The notes under the pieces are model-generated. The model saw only the letters and a program-made list of their open reading frames with translations, was not told the origin of the DNA and searched no databases. Positions 11,984-23,868 of a DNA stretch of 64,000 nucleotides are shown here, piece by piece. The position numbers were made by a program, and so were the translations under genes. The stretch's first letter is position 1, and each line of letters begins with the position of its first letter. The DNA is from Macrobrachium rosenbergii (taxonomy: Eukaryota > Arthropoda > Malacostraca > Decapoda > Palaemonidae): assembly GCF_040412425.1 (NCBI RefSeq), contig NC_089756.1, positions 469,534 to 533,533 on the forward strand, read 5' to 3'.

Positions 11984-14056
11984 TCAATTTGGCTTTAAAG
12001 CGGTAAGAATTTCTTGTCTCTGGCAATTAAAGTTTGTAAGAATTGGTTGTCTCATGGCTATTAAACTGAAGGTAAGAATTTCTTGTATCATGGCTAAAAT
12101 CGGTAAGAATTTCTTGTCTCTCCATGGTGATGTTTGTTTTTCTTAAGTCTTTTAATAATTTCTTGTCTCATGGCTTTAAATATGCGGTAAGAATTTCTTG
12201 TCTCATGGCTAGTGATGGTGAGAAATTTCTTTATCATGGCTATATAAGAGGTAAGAATTTCTTTGTCTCATGGCTATTAAAGATTGATAAAGAATTTTTT
12301 GTCTTTGGCTATTGTAGGGTAAGAATTTCTTGTCTCTCATGGTAAGAATTTCTTGTCTCATAACTAACAAAATGCGGTAAGAATTTCTTGTCTCATTTCA
12401 TCTGTTATTTCTTGTCTTGGTAGATAAGAATTTCTTGTCTCATGGCTATTAAAGCGGTAAGAATTTCTTGTCTCATGGCTATTAATTTTGTCAATTTGAA
12501 TTTCTTTCCATGGCTCGTCCACAAAATTTCTTGTCTCATGGCTATTAAAGCGGTAAGAATTTCTTGTCTCATGGCTAAATTGAAATAAGAATTTCTTGTT
12601 CAGTATGGGTAAGAATTTCTTGTCTCATGGCTATTAAAGTGTAAGAATTTCTTGTCTAATGATATTAAAGTGAATTTTTGTCTCATGGCTATTAAAGCGG
12701 TAAGACTTTTCTTGTCTCATGGTTTATTAAAATTGGTAAGAATTTCTTGTCTCATGGCTATTAAATCCATCAAATTTCTTGTCTCATGGCTATTACACTG
12801 GTAAGAATTTCTTGTCTCATAAAGAGGTAAAATTCTTGTCTCAAATATTAAAGTAGGTCAAAAATTTCTTGTCTCATACTATTATAGAGGTAAGAATTTC
12901 TTGTCAAATCAAAAAAAATTTCTTGAAACAAACTTTATTGAGCGGTAAGAATTTCTTGTCTCATGGCTATTAAAGCGGTAAGAATTTCTTGTCTCATGGC
13001 TATTAAAGAGAGTAAGAATTTCTTGTTCATGGCCTATTAAATTAATTTTCTTGTCTCATGGCTATTAAAGCGGTAAGAATTTCTGTCTGTGGTTTCGTCA
13101 ATTTTTTCTCATGGCTGCGACCGCGTAAGAATTTCTTGTCTCATGGCTATTAAAGCGGTAGAATTTCTTGTCTCATGGCTATTGCAAAACACAATTTCTT
13201 GTCTCATGGCTATTAAAGCGGTAAGAATTTCTTGTCTCATGGCTATTCGGTAAGAATTTCTTGTCTCATTCATTAAACGTTCAGGAATTTCTTGTCTCAT
13301 GGCTATTAAAGGATAATTTCTTGTCTCATGGCTATTAAAGACGGTAAGTTGGTTTCTTGTCTCATGGTTATCAACACGTAAGAATTTCTTGTCTCATGGC
13401 TATTAAAGCGGTAGAATTTCTTGTCTCATGGATATTAAAGCGTTAAGAATTTCTTGTCTCATGGCTATTAAAGCACTTGTAAGAATTTCTTGTCTGGCGT
13501 TTGGCATTAAAGAGGTAAGAGATTTGTTATAAATTTGGTAAGAATTTCTTGTCTCATGGCACTTGCACTGCTTGTGAATTTCTTGTCTCAGCTGGCACCA
13601 TTAAAGCGGTGTAATTTCTTGTCTCATGGTTTATTAAATTTTAAGAATTTCTTGTCTCATGCTATTACTGGTTTAAGATTTCTTGTCTCATGGCTATTAA
13701 AGATGTTGAATTTCTTGTCTCATCTTTGTTAAAGCGGTAAGAATTTCTTTCTCATGAGCTATTAAAAGAGGTATTGATTTTTCTTGTCTTCATGGCTATT
13801 AAAGAGGTAAGAATTTCTTGTCTCATGGCTATTAAACAAGGTGAAATTTCTTGTCTCATGGCTATTAAAGAGGTAAGAATTTCTTGTCTCATGGCTTAAA
13901 CCGGTAAGAATTTCTTGTCTCATGGCTTAGCTAAGAATTTCTTGTCTCATGCTCTTAAAAGAATTTCTTGTCTTTCATTAAAGAGGTAAGAATTTCTTGT
14001 CTCATGTCTATTAAAGCGGTAAGAATTTCTTGTCTCATGGCTATTAAAGCGGTAAG
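11984..14056. repeat. Mosaic end of minisatellite, interleaved with downstream gag and leader sequence
   Basis: Units here are broken by short unique strings. The same strings occur in the same order about 2.1 to 1.97 kb further on, in the unique part of the Gypsy element. An example is the 34-base match 12124-12157 with 14219-14252. Others are GCACTTGCACTGCTTGTG at 13559 and 15555, and TCAATTTGG at 11984 and 14073. The interleaving fades near 13980; the last 75 bp are clean units again. This is most likely a merged consensus of two array lengths. Confidence 0.9.
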
Positions 14057-14655
14057 GCTATCACTTTTAGGATCAATTTGGACTTTCTTGAAAGCCTTCT
14101 TTTCTTTTTCTCCAAGTGCATTGTACAGTACATGGTTCCAAATGACAAGTGATTTAACACATATCTTAAACTGACTAAATCGGTTTATGTATCACCAAAA
14201 TCATTCTTACCTCCTCCTATGGTGATGTTTGTTTTTCTTAAGTCTTTTAATACTTTATGTGTTGCTTCTTCTATATATGTGCGTGAATATTTGCTATTGA
14301 TTGCCCATCGTAGTGATGGTTGAGAAACTTATTTATATTATATAAGGCATCACTTTGACTCACTGGTTCCCAGATTGATAAACAGATTTTTAAATTCAGC
14401 GTATGTGGTTATGTTGCAGAATCTAACTGAATTCAAAGTTCTGTGTGCATCACCCTTTTCTGAACTAACCAACAACAATGCTTCGTTTATTTTTGTTCTT
14501 TCATCTGTTATTCTTCTATTGGTGGAGATACGACTGTCTGCGTCCGCTAACCATCGGTTCACAGAATATGATTCTAATCTAATTTTGTCAGGATTTGAAC
14601 TTTCCACTCGTCCACAAAATCGTGTGGCTTGCGTAATGATTGCTGCTTGTGCCAA
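14057..14655 (-). pseudogene. Ty3/Gypsy gag, N-terminal part
   Basis: A 101-codon minus-strand frame starts at 14655 (MAQAAIITQATRFCGRVE...) and stops near 14350. The same frame then gives plausible gag-like sequence, rich in Lys and Thr, after several stops, down to the minisatellite. I see no specific catalytic motif, as expected for a capsid region. Identity rests on position: upstream of zinc knuckles, protease and RT, on the same strand, after a leader with a primer-site-like sequence. The start at 14655 is simply the first Met of the open frame and may not be the true one. Confidence 0.6.
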
Positions 14656-15593
14656 TTTGCTAAATTGAAATGTTAGTATGGGTAGTGTTACTGTTATTGC
14701 TACTTGTGTTAGTACTTCCTTGAGTTAATGATACTAGTGATGTTGGCACTGGAATTCGACTTTGTCTGTCTGCTGTTTGTCGTAATTGGTAAGGGCTATT
14801 TCTAATTGCATCCCTCAATCCATCAAACGGACTCTGCATTACACTGGTATTCTAAAATCATATGAAATTCTATACCCAAAATACACAACAGTAATCAAAA
14901 ATGCATCATAAAAATCATACTATATAAAAAAATTCTATTTACCAAACCTCAAAAAAAAATCAACAGGAAAAAAACTTTATTGAGAGAGTATATATAAATG
15001 ATATGTACCTTGAGAGAGAGATTATAAAAAAAAATACACTCACTGAGAGAGAGAGAACTTTTGAGAGAATTAATTTTCCAACTTACGTATTTTCTGTTGC
15101 CGTCTTCCAGTCGTAAACTGCTGTGGTTTCGTCAACTGTTTTTCACTTCTGCGACCGCGTCGTATTCGTTACTTTCTGTAGACGCTTCGTTCGCTGCCCT
15201 TTTATCACTTTTGCAACCAACACAACTTCGTTGTAGCGTTCGCTGCCGACGTTCACTGCTTTCGGTGTTCAAACGTTCAGTTCAAACGTTCAGGATACGG
15301 TCTGCCACTGCCTTCAGGATACGTTTACTTGTAGACATTCAGACGTTCACTTGTTGGTTTGGTGTCGATTTGTTATCAACACGCAGTCGTCGTTGTTGTT
15401 GCTTCGCTGTAGTTTCACGTAGATTATTATGCTTCTCTGGATGCTTGCGTTTTCGTTCGCCATTGTTATGCTTTAATTCAACACTTGTTATGATTCGGCT
15501 GTTGGCGTTTGCAGAGAGATGCTTGTTATAAATTCTGGTATGTGTCCTTCCTTCGCACTTGCACTGCTTGTGTTTCTATTGGATCCGCTTCAG
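14656..15593 (-). other. Gypsy 5' leader, non-coding
   Basis: About 0.9 kb lies between the primer-site candidate and gag. It holds GAGAGA patches at 15000-15060 and no minus-strand frame of interest. The plus-strand frame at 15061-15531 has no recognisable motif and is treated as chance. Confidence 0.5.
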
Positions 15594-15602
15594 CTGGCAC
15601 CA
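15594..15602 (-). other. Candidate tRNA primer-binding site
   Basis: On the minus strand TGGTGCCAGCTGAAGCGG begins at 15602. Four bases earlier lies ACATTACA, a possible LTR end (CA) at 15607. The TGG start and its place upstream of gag fit a retroelement primer site. The matching tRNA was not identified. Confidence 0.4.
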
Positions 15603-15606
15603 TCTA

Positions 15607-15860
15607 TGTAATGTTCTTTCGTTTATTTATTTTTCGTCTGTTTATATCTGCTGCTACTGGTTTGAGAGGATTACTCCTTAAAGATGTTGATGTTTCTATC
15701 TTTGTTGTGGCAGCGTAGTTTTTCTTTCCCAGGAGGTCTTAAGAAGACACAATTGATTTTTCTTTCTTCATTGGCACCAAAGAAATGACTTTACATCAGA
15801 AGTACAGTACAAGGTGAAATATTGTACAATCATAATGTGAATCCAAGTGAGCCTGTCTTC
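15607..15860 (-). repeat. Possible 5' LTR of the Gypsy element
   Basis: This is the stretch upstream of the candidate primer site. Its far end is not defined, and no second copy is visible because the element's 3' end is replaced by LINE sequence. The assignment is by position only. Confidence 0.3.
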
Positions 15861-15864
15861 TTTA

Positions 15865-17795
15865 TCAAGCCACAATAGATGAGGCTTGCAACCTGGAGGC
15901 CTCTGGAAAGATGTTCCTTCTCTCGAAGGCTGACACTGTATCACAGCCTGTGAACGCATGGAAGAAGAGCATGCCATTCACCTTCTCCTGGCCCAGAGAG
16001 TTGCACAGGTCATGCACAGCAATCCAGCGCAGGCTCTGGCCTTGGCCAGATGCCACCCATAGCTTCTCTAGCCCTAGATTGTGGAGAGTGGAGAAAGCAC
16101 TCTGCAACGACAAGAACATCTGTGTCATTTGCTTTCGTGATGGTCTTGGCTCCATGTTCTGTGGCATATTTGGCATGGAGAAAGATGCGGTGTCAGCTTC
16201 TCATGAGAGCACTTTTCAGTCCCTGAAGACTAGCCTCATGAGTGCTGAGGACAGCAGACCCTTTCGTGGCAATGACAACATTTGTGGCAGACATCTGGGC
16301 AACTTTGTCTGCCAGGAACTGGAACAACTCTGTCTTGTTGGCATCGTGTCTTAGGAAATTGCGCCAGTTGGATGGAATTGTGTTCTTGTCTGTCACCTTG
16401 CGCCTTCCTCCTTGACCACGTTGGAGCCTGGTCTCAGCTTTGAGACTGGATGTATTGTATACATCAAATACAAGATGTGATGATGTGTACTTGCTGCTAT
16501 AGGATTGTATCACAGGCAAGAAGTCGCAAAGTGCATAGCCCTCAAAGGTCTTTCCTTTCTTTGGTGGCAAGGCATGGACCAAAGCTGATCCATCTACAAT
16601 GAGGACATCAGTCTTTGGTTCTTTGTCTTCTAGTGTAACATGACTCTCCAGGACCGAGGTCAGCTGAGACTTCTGACATGTACAGCCTACCACCCTCACT
16701 AAGGGAAGCTGGGAATGTTTGATTCTCGTGCTGGAAGAATTCCTGCAGATCACATTCACGGCTCTGACAGGATATAAATAGCTTTGAGAAAAGCTGGCAA
16801 TCCTCCTTCAGAAGTTTCTGCTTTGACTGTTCTACAGGAGCAGCTTCTTGCCTGAAGAAGTCAGTTCTGTTCTTCTTTATCGGCTCATAGAAGGAGACTG
16901 CATTGTTTGCCAAAGAGTCTGAAAACTTCTGAAATTTAGTGCGGCCTCTGTCAAGGTGTGTCTGTAGAAGTTCTGCTGAGCTGGGGTGGGCAATGTCTTT
17001 GTTGTCAATGGAATACAGATCCTGGCTCTCTTCCTGAAAAGGACTTCCCAAGTGTTGCAAAGCCAATGACAGCTTGCTGACTCTCTCCAAGAATGTCTTC
17101 TGCATGAGGTGTTTGTTCATGGTGTGTTGTCTGCTCATTAGACTCCTTACTTTGAACCTCTGTTTCGTATGCAGACACCAAGCGGATGATCTCTGGGCCA
17201 GCCACCATCCATCTTCTGAGTGCTGACGGATCTTCAGTCAGCCCAATGGCTCCGCCATCAGCCTTTATAAAGGCATTGGTCTGCTCATGAGCTTGGTCAG
17301 AGCCATTGCTGAGAACTGGCGACTGGTCTTGTGCACAACAAAGTTGCCAGCCTTGAACTCCTTGTGCAATGAACTCTCTAGGGTAAGCATGTCCCTGAGG
17401 TGAATAGGCAGCCAACGAGCATAGTTTGTATTATTGTTGGAAAAGAAGTAGGGTATCAGCTCATGCAATGCCTGGCAGTAGAGGACAAAATTGGCCTCAC
17501 GGAAGGACCTGATCAGTAGGAATATCACAAGTTCCATAGACAACACCATGTAGTGGAACTGTGGACTCTGCTGTCTTCGAAGGTCACACCACTCCTCAAA
17601 CTCTAATGCCTGCTCATTGTTGTTTGCTTTCTCAGCACAGTAGTCAGTGTATGCTGTCCTCAGGAGTTTGTACAAACTAGAGGCTGTAACCTGGTGCATC
17701 TGCCGTGTCCTGGTTACACTTGCAGCTGACAGGAAGGATTCTGCAGTTCCAGATGAAGCAACTCCTGCCTCCACCAGAGCTCTCCGCGCTGGCAC
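15865..17795 (-). pseudogene. Multicopy family protein with HAFTGCD motif, broken
   Basis: Five overlapping minus-strand frames together cover one long protein. In order they hold an N-terminal part with CDLRRQQSPQF and PYFFSNNNTNYARWLP, the block AHEQTNAFIKADGGA with TEDPSALRRWMVAGPE, and a middle region. A PIN- or FEN-like stretch follows (VDGSALVHALPPKKGKTF, then FDVYNTSSLK), and last comes FFHAFTGCDTVSAF near 15960. I know this pattern as an uncharacterised, high-copy gene family in fish, cnidarian and arthropod genomes; its function is not established. The PIN likeness is inferred from the early Asp and the DVY motif. At least four frame changes (near 16180, 16680, 17070 and 17340) make it a dead copy. 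Its 3' side abuts the Gypsy 5' end. Confidence 0.75.
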
Positions 17796-18709
17796 ATCCT
17801 GTCTATTCAGGTGCGGCTATCTAACTATAGCTGGTCTGGGGCTGTTAGAAAGCATTTGGGACACTAAACTAAACTATACTACAACTACTAGTCTAAGACT
17901 ACAGGATTAGTAAAGCTGGATTAGCTGGCACTGAACCCCATGCTGAGTTACACAGCAGTGATGTCACCAGTGTGCCCTGGTTGTGTGCAGACATAAACTC
18001 TTTTACATTTATTAATTTTCCTTCAAAATTGATGAGTTATTCGAAAGAGATGGCCTCATTAGGATCTAAAACCACAGAAACCAAGATCCATGCTTAAAAC
18101 GATAATTGTTGAACGGGCATTATTTCTCATTATAATTATTGTTTCTACCTTTTCTTGGCAGCCATATAGCCCCCATATTTGGCTACAGAAACATAATATT
18201 CACAAGAAATAGTATGGAAGAGCTTTACCATATTGCTAGAAGCAAATACATGCCATTCTAGTGAAAAAATTAGCCAAAATCTGTCAATACTGGCCGCCAT
18301 CTTGGAATTTGGCCGCCATATTAAATTTTTGCGTGGCCAGCGCCCTTTTCTGATAGAGGAACTTTAAAGAACACTTGTGCAAAATTTCATGCTTGTTTCA
18401 CTATCTGAACGATTCTTATGAAATATGCAATTATCTGCTGCACTACTGTTCGTGGCAGAACAGACTGAAGTGGCTGGCTTCCACTGGCATTTGAGATATA
18501 GTATGCCACAATGATAAAAAATACCAATATACGCGATATGTTGTAGAATGAGCTAGCTTGCAGTGATCTCTTACGGTGTATAGTTTATTTTTATTCTTTC
18601 AAGTGCATTTCAGTGAACTAATGATAAAATGGTTGAAATTACCAATAAATTATCATTATTTTTTGTGAAAAAATTAAGGTAATTGCCAGTGTCCAAACAA
18701 ATGACTGTG
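17796..18709. other. AT-rich flank, no gene seen
   Basis: It contains a repeated GGCCGCCAT phrase near 18290-18320. I see no coding frame, terminal repeat or RNA. Confidence 0.5.
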
Positions 18710-18861
18710 TTAGGGCCCTTACACACGAGGACACTAGTGTCCGCCACCGGTCTCGGACACTAGTGTCCTTGCTCAAGACACCGCCTGGCAACTAGTGAGC
18801 CACTCACACACCTCAGTCGGAAGAATGGCGGGAAACGAAGAGCTTCTACTTGTTGCTTTGC

Positions 18862-18950
18862 TGGTGGTGACATGGTGTGGTGGTGTGGGTAGGTGGTGGT
18901 GACATGGTGTGGTGGTGTGGGTAGGTGGTGGTGACATGGTGTGGTGGTGT
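18862..18950. repeat. 30-bp minisatellite, three units
   Basis: Three tandem units built on GGTGGTGACATGGTGTGG lie inside the Harbinger-type element. Confidence 0.85.
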
Positions 18951-19030
18951 GTGTGTGGTTGGTGACAGGAATGGGGTAACTTTTGTGCGTAATAATGAAT
19001 AAACTTGTATACGTAAGCACAGTAGATTCT

Positions 19031-19375
19031 TTACTTGCCTTGTGAACATGTAATGAAACAGAAAATAAAAATAAACATAAAGGACTTAGGTATTTCTTTC
19101 TTTTCTGAGAGGGGTTTCTCTTCAAAATCAGGAATGAGTTTCACCATTATTGCATTCCAGCAGTTCTGCTTTTCTATCTTATTTGCATATCCCTCACAAG
19201 ATGGGTCCCATAGTGCTGGTAGTTTTTCTGTTTCACAAATGAGGTCCTCCGTGTTCAGCTTCTCCTCCACCTCCTTCGAAATTGTCCTTGATAGGCCGTC
19301 TCCTTCCATCATGGGATGATGGTGGGTGTCAAACTGAGCATGAGAAGCTGGCCAGTGGGCAGCGGTGGCGGACAC
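19031..19375 (-). pseudogene. MADF-domain remnant of a Harbinger second ORF
   Basis: A 114-codon minus-strand frame contains LICETEKLPALWDPSCEGY followed by CWNAIMVKLIPDFEE. This is the spacing of a MADF domain (Val/Ile-x3-Pro-x-Leu-Trp-Asp, Tyr, later Trp-x3-Ile). Many animal Harbinger elements carry a second gene with a MADF or Myb-like DNA-binding domain that helps the transposase. The frame lies within the inverted repeats and on a copy without transposase, so it is most likely a leftover. The start at 19375 is the first Met and the N-terminal part is probably not native. Confidence 0.7.
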
Positions 19376-19932
19376 TGGTGGCTACGTGTGAAAGCTTCCA
19401 TTTAAAACAATGCTTTGCAGTGAGTGGCGGCAACCGTCAGTGTCCGCCACGTGTTGCGGGAGCGAGACACCGAAATATCTGTTGCCCGGAAGTTGTCTGT
19501 TTGGGACACTGCTGTTGCCTCGTGTGAAAGGCTCCATTTGATAATATGGGAGGCAACTAGTGTCCGACACCGGTGGTGGACACTAGTGTCCTCGTGTGTA
19601 AGGGCTCTTACGGATATGGTAAAAAAGTTAGCAGACTTGACTGGGTGAATCTGTGTCCTTTGAGCTTTTGCATACCGGTGAACACTTCAGCTGGATGTGA
19701 GAAGATTTCTTAGCAGGCTTCTGAAATGAGTTATAGAACCAGGAAGCACATGAGTGCTTACGTGGCAGAAGTGAATTGCACAGTGTAAGTGAAAGAAGAT
19801 ATAGAAGGGAATTTCCCTATTTCCCATCCAGATTTTTTGTAGTGAAATTATCATAGAAATTCATTTAGAAAGTTAAATCAGTTACTAAATAAGCATTTCT
19901 CTAAAAGACCTGAAGTCCTAACAGTACAAAAA

Positions 19933-20424
19933 ATGAATTTCTTTGCAACCTTTCCATATATCAGTGACTTAACCTTTCAAAAAAGATTTACGAAAATTAT
20001 TCATGAACATTTCCCAGCCATATCAGCCAAATTAATTCCCAAAAATCCTCTAAGTATTGGCTCTTTGTTTAAGGTAAAGGATCAGCTGTGTCCTTATATG
20101 TCCTCTGGTGTCATCTACAAATATACTTGCCCTAAATGTATTTCGGGGATTTACGTAGGATCCACCAGTAGGCTTCTTAAGGTGCGCATTGATTCACATC
20201 GGGGAATTAGTTTCCGCACAGGTAGCAGAATCTCAAACCCAGAGCACTCCAACATCAGGAACCATTCAAAACAATGTAAAACCTACATTGAGAACAAAGA
20301 TTTTAGCGTCATCGGTCATACTGCCAACCCTCAAGACTTAACAATCTTAGAGTCGTTATTTATCAAACAACTTGTACCATCATTAAATACTCATACATCC
20401 TCTGGTCAACTGTATTTAGCTTAA
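19933..20424 (+). CDS. GIY-YIG endonuclease part of Penelope-like polyprotein
   Basis: A 163-codon open frame gives the C-terminal endonuclease of a Penelope-like element, which nicks target DNA for reverse transcription. The core reads VIYKYTCPKCISGIYVGSTS, then LLKVRIDSHRG, a His-rich IRNHSKQCK segment and finally ESLFIKQLVPSLN. The Cys pair before the YVG motif is usual in this group. The frame is intact here; the second copy has two extra bases in an A-run near 22825 that break it. It starts at an internal Met because the segment is the tail of a longer protein, so by itself it is not a complete gene. Confidence 0.85.
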   Translation: MNFFATFPYISDLTFQKRFTKIIHEHFPAISAKLIPKNPLSIGSLFKVKDQLCPYMSSGVIYKYTCPKCISGIYVGSTSRLLKVRIDSHRGISFRTGSRISNPEHSNIRNHSKQCKTYIENKDFSVIGHTANPQDLTILESLFIKQLVPSLNTHTSSGQLYLA

Positions 20425-20585
20425 CTCCTTACTGTGGTGGCTTCTTTCCATTTAGTTCCATACTGTTTCACCTCTAGGTTGGTTGTGTTTTTATTCTTAT
20501 TTATTTCATTTTTACTGTAACATTTTAAACGTATTCTAAGACTGTACTTATAACTGTTTTTATGTTTTTATCTTTTCTTGTGCAC

Positions 20586-20630
20586 AGCCCTGAAGATGTA
20601 ATTCAGTACAAAATTACGAAACGTTGGTTT
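20586..20630 (+). ncRNA. Hammerhead-like ribozyme core in pseudo-LTR 1
   Basis: The order is CTGAAGA (the CUGANGA box), a 6-bp stem GTAATT/AATTAC with a short loop, then GAAAC followed by GTTGG. The flanking AGCC and GGTT can pair as a short helix I. Helix III would be almost absent, as in the minimal hammerheads described in Penelope-like elements. Seen by eye; cleavage is not shown. Confidence 0.55.
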
Positions 20631-22710
20631 TAAAATAAATAAGACAGCCTAGTGATGTGTGGTTTTCGTCCGTCTTCCTCTGGATATGCTTCCTGGAGTA
20701 TTTCCCTGTTCCCTGTATCACCGTATTCGTCGGACAGCGTACGTTCCCAGGACTGAACTACTTCTCTGCCTTCTGCAGCTATGGAGATCAAGAGTTTCTT
20801 CTTCACCATTCTCTTTCTTCTTCGCCTCCGATCTAGAGGGTTTATTCATCCATGCCAGGTGATCAGACAGCGATATGGTAACGCAGTACTATCCAAATGC
20901 CGCCTCCTTGAACGATACTGTAAGAAACTAGAAAAAGCGAAATTGGATCTTGAATTTCTTCAGTATTGTGTTTTGAATAATATTGTTCCTAATTTTGTAA
21001 AATTTAAACTATAAAACCTCCCTATATTCATCACAGTTCTATCAGGAGGCTACAAATAACCTCCTTAATTTAGAAATCAGTTGTAAACAAAAGGCTATTG
21101 AGAGACTTAAGTCATTAGTAAACAATTACCGTACTGATCTTTTTAACTCGCTAACTTTTATTGACTCTCTGATATGTAAAAAACTTTTTAATAATATTTT
21201 GCAGGATTTTACGTCTTATGTACAAGAACGCCACCACAGGAAACTCATTAACCTTGGCATTACCATCCCTAAATTTCATAATGACCGAACCACTGTTTTT
21301 AACTATTCTGATGTTGTTTTATCTAAAAGAGAGGAGTTCCTTTTGTCACTGGGTTTGAACTTCTGCTTACCAAATTATAAACCTAATTATACTAAATTCT
21401 TTTTACCCCTTGAATCAATATTTCATCGACTCAAAGCGCTTCCTTTTGATGCCGACCTGGGGAGCCTGCAAAAGAGATTATTTGAATTATCCCAAAGTAC
21501 TTTCAGGAAATTGAAGACTCGATGGGCACCTTTTTTCAGAAAAGATGATTTCGACACCTTGAAACGACTCGCTAACAACAAGGACATCGTTGTCACACGG
21601 CCCGACAAAGGTAAAGGAACAGTTATCCTGAATAAACACGATTACTTATCCAAGATGGAAGGTATTTTAAACGACAGGAACAAATTCGAACTGATTGGCA
21701 TTCCTGACTACCTTAATATTTTTAAAACACAAGACAAAATTAACCGTTTCCTTAGGTCCTTGAGAAAGGAAAATATTATTAATGAAACTACATATCAGGA
21801 ACTGTACTCCACAGGTTCTTCTTACGGGACTTTATATGGCCTCCCAAAAATTCATAAACCAGGTCTCCCACTCAGGCCTATCTTGGCTTCTTTTAATACA
21901 CCGAATTATAAACTAGCCAAATTTCTCGTTCCTATACTTGAACCGTTAACAAAAAACAGTTACTCTCTCAATAATTCCCTCCAGTTTAATGAGTCTATTT
22001 TATTACAGGATTCCGATTTATTCATGACCAGCCTTGACATCGAATCTCTGTTTACGAATATTCCAGTTGGTGAGACCATTGAACTGATTCTTAACAAGTC
22101 GTTCCCTGATCCTGAGTCCACTTTTAATCATTTTAACCGCACGTTTTTTAAGACCCTCCTTGAACTGGCAGTGCTGGAAACTGCCTTTGTTTTTAACGGA
22201 AAACTATTTAAACAAGTAGATGGCATGGCCATGGGTTCTCCCCCTTGGCCCTACGTTTGCTAACATCTTCATGTGCTCCTGGAGGAGCTCATGCTCGACG
22301 ATTGCCCTCTAAGATTTCATCCTCTTTTTTATTCTAGGTATGTCGATGATACGTTCGTTCTCTTCAAGGGTGAATACGAGGCTGATCTCTTCCTTGACTA
22401 CGTGAATACTTTACACCCGAACATGAAATTTACTATAGAAAAAGAGGAGAACAACTGCCTGTCATTCCTGGACGTTCAAGTTTATAGACAAGATAATTCT
22501 TTTAACACCACGATTTTTAGAAAGAAAACTTTTACAGGACTCGGATCTAATTTTTATAGCAGCTGTTATTTTAATTTTAAGATTAATTCCATTTTTACCC
22601 TTCTTAATAGAGCACTGGTCCTCACATCTAACTGGAATGCTTTTCATTATGAGATTTTATTTCTAGTTAACTTCTTTAGAGGTAACTGTTTTCCTTCCAC
22701 GCTAGTATAT

Positions 22711-23761
<1,051 letters not shown>

Positions 23762-23762
23762 C

Positions 23763-23868
23763 TTTTATCACATCACCATGATTCATATACAATCAGTAAG
23801 CTACAAACGTACTTTAATATCCAATTCGCTCTACCTCGGAAATAATATATTTTCATATATGTTACTTG
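23763..23868 (-). repeat. Inverted piece of the 350-bp satellite unit
   Basis: This segment is the reverse complement of the end of a satellite unit (compare 24028-24131). It joins the plus-oriented array at 23868, so the first unit looks like a foldback element with arms of about 105 bp around 150 bp. Confidence 0.85.

Larger units (their letters stand above)
18713..19607. mobile_element. PIF/Harbinger-type DNA transposon, internally deleted
   Basis: The left end starts GGGCCCTTACACACGAGG and the right end, read inward, starts GAGCCCTTACACACGAGG. The inverted repeat extends about 50 bp with few mismatches, including GACACTAGTGTCC. The exact triplet TTA flanks both ends (18710-18712 and 19608-19610), the 3-bp target duplication typical of this superfamily. 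At 895 bp it is too short for a transposase. Variants of the end sequence (GTGTGAAAG plus CTCCATTT) recur inside near 19390 and 19525 as subterminal repeats. Confidence 0.88.
19866..20721 (+). repeat. Penelope-like element, upstream pseudo-LTR
   Basis: This 856-bp segment is almost identical to 22711-23568. It carries the 3' part of a Penelope-like element (GIY-YIG endonuclease, 3' non-coding region, hammerhead-like core) directly upstream of a longer copy. That tandem layout, a partial copy followed by a full copy, is typical of the group and is called a pseudo-LTR. Confidence 0.92.

Noticed and set aside
10461..12026. A 521-codon open frame (and 395- and 437-codon frames) in the 33-bp array
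   Set aside because: The unit is a multiple of three bases, so long frames on both strands arise automatically. The product would be a bare 11-residue repeat.
10095..14056. CRISPR-like array
   Set aside because: The 33-bp units are directly adjacent without unique spacers in the clean part, there are no cas genes, and the sequence is eukaryotic. The 'spacers' in the mosaic part are copies of downstream DNA.
15061..15531. 156-codon plus-strand frame
   Set aside because: It is rich in Arg, Leu and Ser without motif, lies antisense to the Gypsy leader, and has no splice or poly(A) support.
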